From Chitinophagales bacterium (GTDB lineage: Bacteria; Bacteroidota; Bacteroidia; Chitinophagales; UBA10324), in assembly GCA_013695715.1 (NCBI GenBank), contig JACCZZ010000316.1, positions 1-9,411 on the forward strand: DNA of 9,411 bases, written 5' to 3'. A program made the position numbers and the translations under genes. Shown one piece after another: positions 6,312-9,411 of the stretch (its first letter is position 1; the number at the start of each line of letters is the position of its first letter). Under the pieces are notes generated by a model. It was not told the DNA's origin, ran no database searches, and saw only the letters and a list, made by a program, of their open reading frames with translations.

Positions 6312-7340
6312 ATGCAAGCACTTTTCCTCGTAGGTGAACAACGGTCGGGCTCCAATCTGCTGCGCCTGATGATTTCAAATTCACATGAAATAGCGGCGCC
6401 CCACCCCCCTCATATTTTACAGCGTGTTGATCAGTGCTTCCCAGTTCATAAGATTCTTGATGAAGATAAGTTTAACCAAATGGTTGAGATTGTCTGCCGG
6501 TTTGTAGAAACAAATCCGGTACCGTGGCTAAACACAACGCTTGATCGTACTGAAATTAAACGGCGCTCCCGCCAAAAACATGTAATTGCTATATATGGCG
6601 CTGTAATGGATATTTATGGTGAATCCAATGGTGCCCAGGCATGGATGTGTAAAAGCATGCAGAATATCCGCTGGGCGGAGCACTTGAACACTTATTTTCA
6701 AAATAATAAATACATCTACCTTCATCGCGATGGAAGGGATGTAGCATTGTCATTTACAAAAGCAGTGATTGGCGATAAACATGTATACTGTATTGCCAAA
6801 CAATGGGCAGCACTACAAAGACTTTGTCTCGATGCAAGAGCTAAACTTACCACCGATAGGTACTTTACCGTCTCATACACCGAGCTAACGGAGGAAACAG
6901 AGAGTACTCTTAGAAATTTATGTGCGTTTCTTGGTATTGAATTTAAACAAGAGATGATGGAGTTTTATTCAAGCGAAGAGGCAAAGAACACTGCTGTTGC
7001 GAGTTCACTTTGGGAAAATGTAACTAAACCCATCATGCATCATAACTACAATAAGTTTCTTAAAGAACTTACTGAAGAACAGGTGCGCATAATAGAATCC
7101 GTTGCCGGCAATGAGCTTGATGAGTTAGGCTATGAGCGTGTATTCGTTAAGAAGGGAGAGGAAATGGAATTTACCCGCGACCAAATTGCAGAATACCTGA
7201 TAGAAAATGAAAGGCTGAAAAAAGAACAAGCTGAAAAGACAGATCCTGAGGATTCTGAAAAAAGGAGGCGCCAGGAAGAGGTGCTCGCTGAGCTTAAGCA
7301 GGTTGTAAAAGAATGGTCAAAAGAAAAGGTATTTTCTTGA
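6312..7340 (+). CDS. PAPS-dependent sulfotransferase family protein with C-terminal coiled-coil tail
   Basis: Likely transfers a sulfuryl group from 3'-phosphoadenosine 5'-phosphosulfate to an unknown acceptor such as a carbohydrate, lipid or small molecule. The 5'-phosphosulfate loop is at the extreme N-terminus: VGEQRSGSNLLRLMI (7-21). The 3'-phosphate site is YLHRDGRDVALSF (136-148), with Arg139 and Ser147 spaced eight apart as in cytosolic sulfotransferases. A tryptophan-containing segment (AKQWAALQRL) and the late YTELTEE...LRNLCAFLGIE region also fit the family. After about residue 285 the protein changes to a highly charged Glu/Lys/Arg helix (YLIENERLKKEQAEK, then EKRRRQEEVLAELKQV) that should form a coiled coil, perhaps for dimerisation. 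No signal peptide, so cytoplasmic. It starts 22 bases after chrA, suggesting an operon, and its 3' end converges on dusB 51 bases away. The substrate cannot be named from sequence. Confidence 0.85.
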   Translation: MQALFLVGEQRSGSNLLRLMISNSHEIAAPHPPHILQRVDQCFPVHKILDEDKFNQMVEIVCRFVETNPVPWLNTTLDRTEIKRRSRQKHVIAIYGAVMDIYGESNGAQAWMCKSMQNIRWAEHLNTYFQNNKYIYLHRDGRDVALSFTKAVIGDKHVYCIAKQWAALQRLCLDARAKLTTDRYFTVSYTELTEETESTLRNLCAFLGIEFKQEMMEFYSSEEAKNTAVASSLWENVTKPIMHHNYNKFLKELTEEQVRIIESVAGNELDELGYERVFVKKGEEMEFTRDQIAEYLIENERLKKEQAEKTDPEDSEKRRRQEEVLAELKQVVKEWSKEKVFS

Positions 7341-7391
7341 TCGATCGTGGATAGTAAAAGAAAAGAATGACTTTATTGTTTTTAAAGCGTT

Positions 7392-8378
7392 TCAGACTGC
7401 AATAGAATAATATTCTTCCATTTCCAGAAACACCAGTTCTATTTCATCTGCATCTTCCAGGCGTACCAGCCGATCGCGAAATTCCTTCACGTTAGGTAAC
7501 CCTTTGAAATAGCTTGAATAATGTTTCCGCATCTCAAGAATGCCGAGGCGTCCTTCTTTCCATTTAATTGATTTGGCTAAATGGGTGCGTGAGACATGAA
7601 GACGCTCTTCTATTGCGGGTGAAGGAAGATGTTCGCCTGTGTAAAGAAAATGTTTTACTTCATTAAAGAACCAGGGATTTCCAATGGCGGCCCGTCCTAT
7701 CATTACTCCATCAACTCCATAGTTATCATAAATGAATTTTACTTTCTCGGGCGTTGTGATGTCTCCGTTTAAAAAAATTGGTATGCGCATGCGCGGATTA
7801 TTCTTAACTGCCGCAATAGGCTCCCAGCGGGCACTGCCTTTATACATCTGTGCGCGAGTACGACCGTGAATGCTTAAGGCGGCAATTCCTATGTCCTGCA
7901 ACCTTTCAGCAACTTCAAAAATGTTTACGGAATCTTCATCCCAGCCCAGCCTGGTCTTCACTGTTACGGGCAATGTGGCTCGTTTCACAATTTCAGCAGT
8001 CATCTTCACCATCTTCGGCACATCTTTCAAAATGCCCGCACCAGCACCCCGGCATGCAACACCTTTTACAGGGCAACCAAAGTTAATATCGATCAGATCG
8101 GGGCCTGCTTCTTCTATGATATCTACACAGTTTACCATCGTATCTATTTCACCCCCGAAAAATTGAATGCCTATTGGCCGCTCCTCTTCATAGATATCGA
8201 GCTTCTGTACACTTTTTTTAGCATTACGTATAAGGCCCTCAGAAGAAATGAACTCGGTGTACATGAGATCAGCGCCATTTAATTTGCACACAGCCCGAAA
8301 GGGTGGATCGCTGACGTCTTCCATCGGGGCAAGAAGCAAGGGAAAATCACCTAATTCTATTGTTCCAATTCTTACCAT
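7392..8378 (-). CDS. dusB: tRNA-dihydrouridine synthase, DusB type
   Basis: FMN- and NADPH-dependent enzyme that reduces uridine to dihydrouridine in tRNA, in the cytoplasm. The 328 residues show the whole family signature: LLLAPMEDVSDPPFR (14-28), TEFISSEGL, IQFFGGE, then INFGCPVKGVACRGAGAG (98-115) with the presumed catalytic Cys102 in GCP, Lys141 in TVKTRLGWD, His171 in SIHGRTRAQMYKG, Asn204 in FLNGDIT and the FMN-phosphate segment IGRAAIGNPWFF (227-238). The C-terminal helical tRNA-binding part is present, so the gene is intact. The start MVRIGTIELGDFP is the usual opening in Bacteroidota homologues. The gene is divergent from the CPBP protease; only 24 bases separate its ATG from the first ATG of that gene. 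An exact -7 consensus lies 74 bases upstream on the minus strand. No clear terminator is seen in the convergent gap with the sulfotransferase gene. Confidence 0.95.
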   Translation of the reverse strand: MVRIGTIELGDFPLLLAPMEDVSDPPFRAVCKLNGADLMYTEFISSEGLIRNAKKSVQKLDIYEEERPIGIQFFGGEIDTMVNCVDIIEEAGPDLIDINFGCPVKGVACRGAGAGILKDVPKMVKMTAEIVKRATLPVTVKTRLGWDEDSVNIFEVAERLQDIGIAALSIHGRTRAQMYKGSARWEPIAAVKNNPRMRIPIFLNGDITTPEKVKFIYDNYGVDGVMIGRAAIGNPWFFNEVKHFLYTGEHLPSPAIEERLHVSRTHLAKSIKWKEGRLGILEMRKHYSSYFKGLPNVKEFRDRLVRLEDADEIELVFLEMEEYYSIAV

Positions 8379-8402
8379 TTGATTGTTCAGGAGGAGGAGC
8401 TG

Positions 8403-9411
8403 ATGATCAGGCTCGTGAAATATATGTGGAAGATGAACTCATTAATCATGATCAAAATTACGACTTTTGCCCGCATGACGCGCGGACGTTTTCTCATGGA
8501 TGGAATGCATCCCTTCATTCAACTGCTATATCTTACAGTGATGAGCATCACTTTTTTCTCGCTGTTTACATTGTTAGGAATGTACCTGGTAAAACCATTG
8601 TTCGGCATCACTACCATCGATGTGGTCACTCAGAATGCCTTAACCAATCCTGAGGCTGTCGCCTTAAATCCTAACCAGGTAAATGCTCTTAAACTTCTTC
8701 AATTCATGGCTTCTATTGGAGCATTTTTAATACCTGCAATTCTTTTTGCCTTTATGAAATTCCCAGGTGGCGATTTTCTAAGGCTGAATACGCGCCTCCG
8801 GCTGCCACTGATATTGCTTGCAATAATCATCTTTTCTATAGTTGCGCCTTTTATAAGCTTTACTTATGAACTGAATCAGGGATTGAATCTGCCGGGCGGA
8901 TTCAATGAGCTGGAAAAAGTGATGAGAGATGCTGAAGATGCGGCGGAAAAGCTGACAAGCTTATTTTTAAAAATGCCTGTACCATCAGATCTGTTCATAA
9001 ATGTCATCCTGATTGCTATACTTCCAGCCATTAGTGAGGAATTACTTTTTCGTGGATGCATTCAGCAGGTGATGAAGGAGTGGTGGAAAAACATTCATGT
9101 AGCCATATGGGTCACGGCAGTTGTTTTCAGCTTCATACATTTTGAATTTTATGGATTTCTGCCACGGCTTCTCTTAGGTGCGCTCCTGGGATATTTATTT
9201 TATTGGAGTGGAAATTTATGGGTGCCTATCATCGCCCATGCCCTGAATAATGGTGGCCAGGTGGTGTTAGCTTATCTCCATGAGCATGGAGTGATTCAGT
9301 TTGATATTATGGCTGATGAATCGCTGCCAGCCTATATCATTGTGATTTCAACATTGGCTGCCATTGCATTTCTATTTCTTTTTAGGCGCATCAGTGATCA
9401 GCGAAAATTTA
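8403..9411 (+). CDS. CPBP family intramembrane metalloprotease (CAAX protease/bacteriocin-immunity type), 3'-truncated by window edge
   Basis: Multi-pass membrane protein of the Rce1-like ABI/CPBP family, glutamate- and histidine-dependent intramembrane proteases; bacterial roles range from bacteriocin self-immunity to protein processing. 336 residues are visible and the frame is still open at the last base. All three family motifs are intact (numbered from 8403): EELLFRG with Glu212, Glu213 and Arg217; FSFIH (242-246) with His246; and HALNN (279-283) with His279 and Asn283. Hydrophobic segments occur near 37-60, 100-120, 130-150, 195-210, 230-270 and 305-325. The start is uncertain. ATG 8403 follows an AGGAGGAGGAG purine run (8389-8399), a strong Shine-Dalgarno sequence unusual for this group. 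But the first 31 residues are Met/Lys/Arg-rich and would cover the dusB promoter box. ATG 8475 or 8496 (MDGMHPFIQLLYL) are credible alternatives. The target is unknown. Confidence 0.88.
   Translation, partial: MIRLVKYMWKMNSLIMIKITTFARMTRGRFLMDGMHPFIQLLYLTVMSITFFSLFTLLGMYLVKPLFGITTIDVVTQNALTNPEAVALNPNQVNALKLLQFMASIGAFLIPAILFAFMKFPGGDFLRLNTRLRLPLILLAIIIFSIVAPFISFTYELNQGLNLPGGFNELEKVMRDAEDAAEKLTSLFLKMPVPSDLFINVILIAILPAISEELLFRGCIQQVMKEWWKNIHVAIWVTAVVFSFIHFEFYGFLPRLLLGALLGYLFYWSGNLWVPIIAHALNNGGQVVLAYLHEHGVIQFDIMADESLPAYIIVISTLAAIAFLFLFRRISDQRKF
8453..8460 (-). promoter_or_regulatory. Putative -7 promoter box of dusB
   Basis: Read on the minus strand, this is TAATTTTG, an exact TAnnTTTG match, 74 bases upstream of the dusB ATG. 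Its flank repeats the GTAATTTTG seen before chrA. No TTTG -33 element is visible at the expected distance. It would lie inside the protease coding region if that gene began at 8403. Confidence 0.4.
8462..8469 (+). promoter_or_regulatory. Possible -7 promoter box of the CPBP protease gene
   Basis: GACTTTTG matches TAnnTTTG at all but the first base. It lies one base away from, and points opposite to, the dusB box, forming CAAAA-n7-TTTTG. It is 26 bases before an ATG at 8496, which would then be the protease start. Weak without a -33 element. Confidence 0.25.

Noticed and set aside
4982..7340. A classical chromate-resistance operon
   Set aside because: Only the transporter is present; no ChrB-like regulator, superoxide dismutase or chromate reductase gene lies beside it.
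7341..7391. Bidirectional terminator between the convergent sulfotransferase and dusB genes
   Set aside because: Only a four-bp AAAG/CTTT pairing is visible, too weak to call.
7850..8166. Two overlapping plus-strand open frames of 78 and 98 codons inside dusB
   Set aside because: They lie antisense to a fully conserved gene, have no recognisable domain and are frame shadows.
8360..8653. Plus-strand open frame of 97 codons across the dusB start
   Set aside because: It overlaps the CPBP protease in another frame; the protease frame has intact family motifs, this one has none.

Overview
The window looks like a chromosomal segment from a member of the Bacteroidota, most likely near the Chitinophagales/Sphingobacteriales. 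This is judged from protein style: an ECF sigma / single-pass anti-sigma-like / 'sensor' cassette of Bacteroidota type, a TatA ending its helix in a GGKKIPEL stretch, and a DusB with the Bacteroidota-like MVRIGTIELGDFPLLLAPM opening. Promoter-like boxes of the Bacteroidota -7 form (TAnnTTTG) and the general lack of Shine-Dalgarno sequences agree. No mobile element, CRISPR array, rRNA or tRNA gene is visible. All gaps between genes are under 140 bases.

Layout. Bases 1-1137 hold the 3' part of a methylmalonyl-CoA mutase catalytic subunit without a B12 domain (its 5' end is outside the window). Bases 1182-2966 are a three-gene signalling cassette: an ECF sigma factor starting at TTG, a one-helix membrane protein that is probably its anti-sigma factor, and a secreted Spy-like small protein of the type called 'sensor of ECF-type sigma factor'. 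Bases 3021-4875 carry cell-envelope genes: tatA, then an MltD-like lytic transglycosylase with two LysM domains. Bases 4982-7340 hold a two-domain ChrA-type transporter followed after 22 bases by a PAPS-type sulfotransferase with a charged, coiled-coil-like tail. On the minus strand 7392-8378 is dusB (tRNA-dihydrouridine synthase), convergent with the sulfotransferase. Divergent from dusB is a CPBP-family intramembrane metalloprotease that runs off the right edge.

How the genes fit. The sigma cassette reads as an envelope-stress circuit: secreted sensor, membrane anti-sigma, cytoplasmic sigma. The tatA/transglycosylase pair, CPBP protease and ChrA transporter are also envelope functions, but nothing in the sequence ties them to that sigma factor. 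The chrA-sulfotransferase pair is the most suggestive linkage, because chromate mimics sulfate and the sulfotransferase needs activated sulfate; this remains inference.

No clearly new system is present. The best leads are the crowded divergent dusB/CPBP control region, the TTG-started sigma gene with a 12-bp perfect palindrome just upstream, the repeated motif in the anti-sigma-like protein, and the chrA-sulfotransferase pairing.
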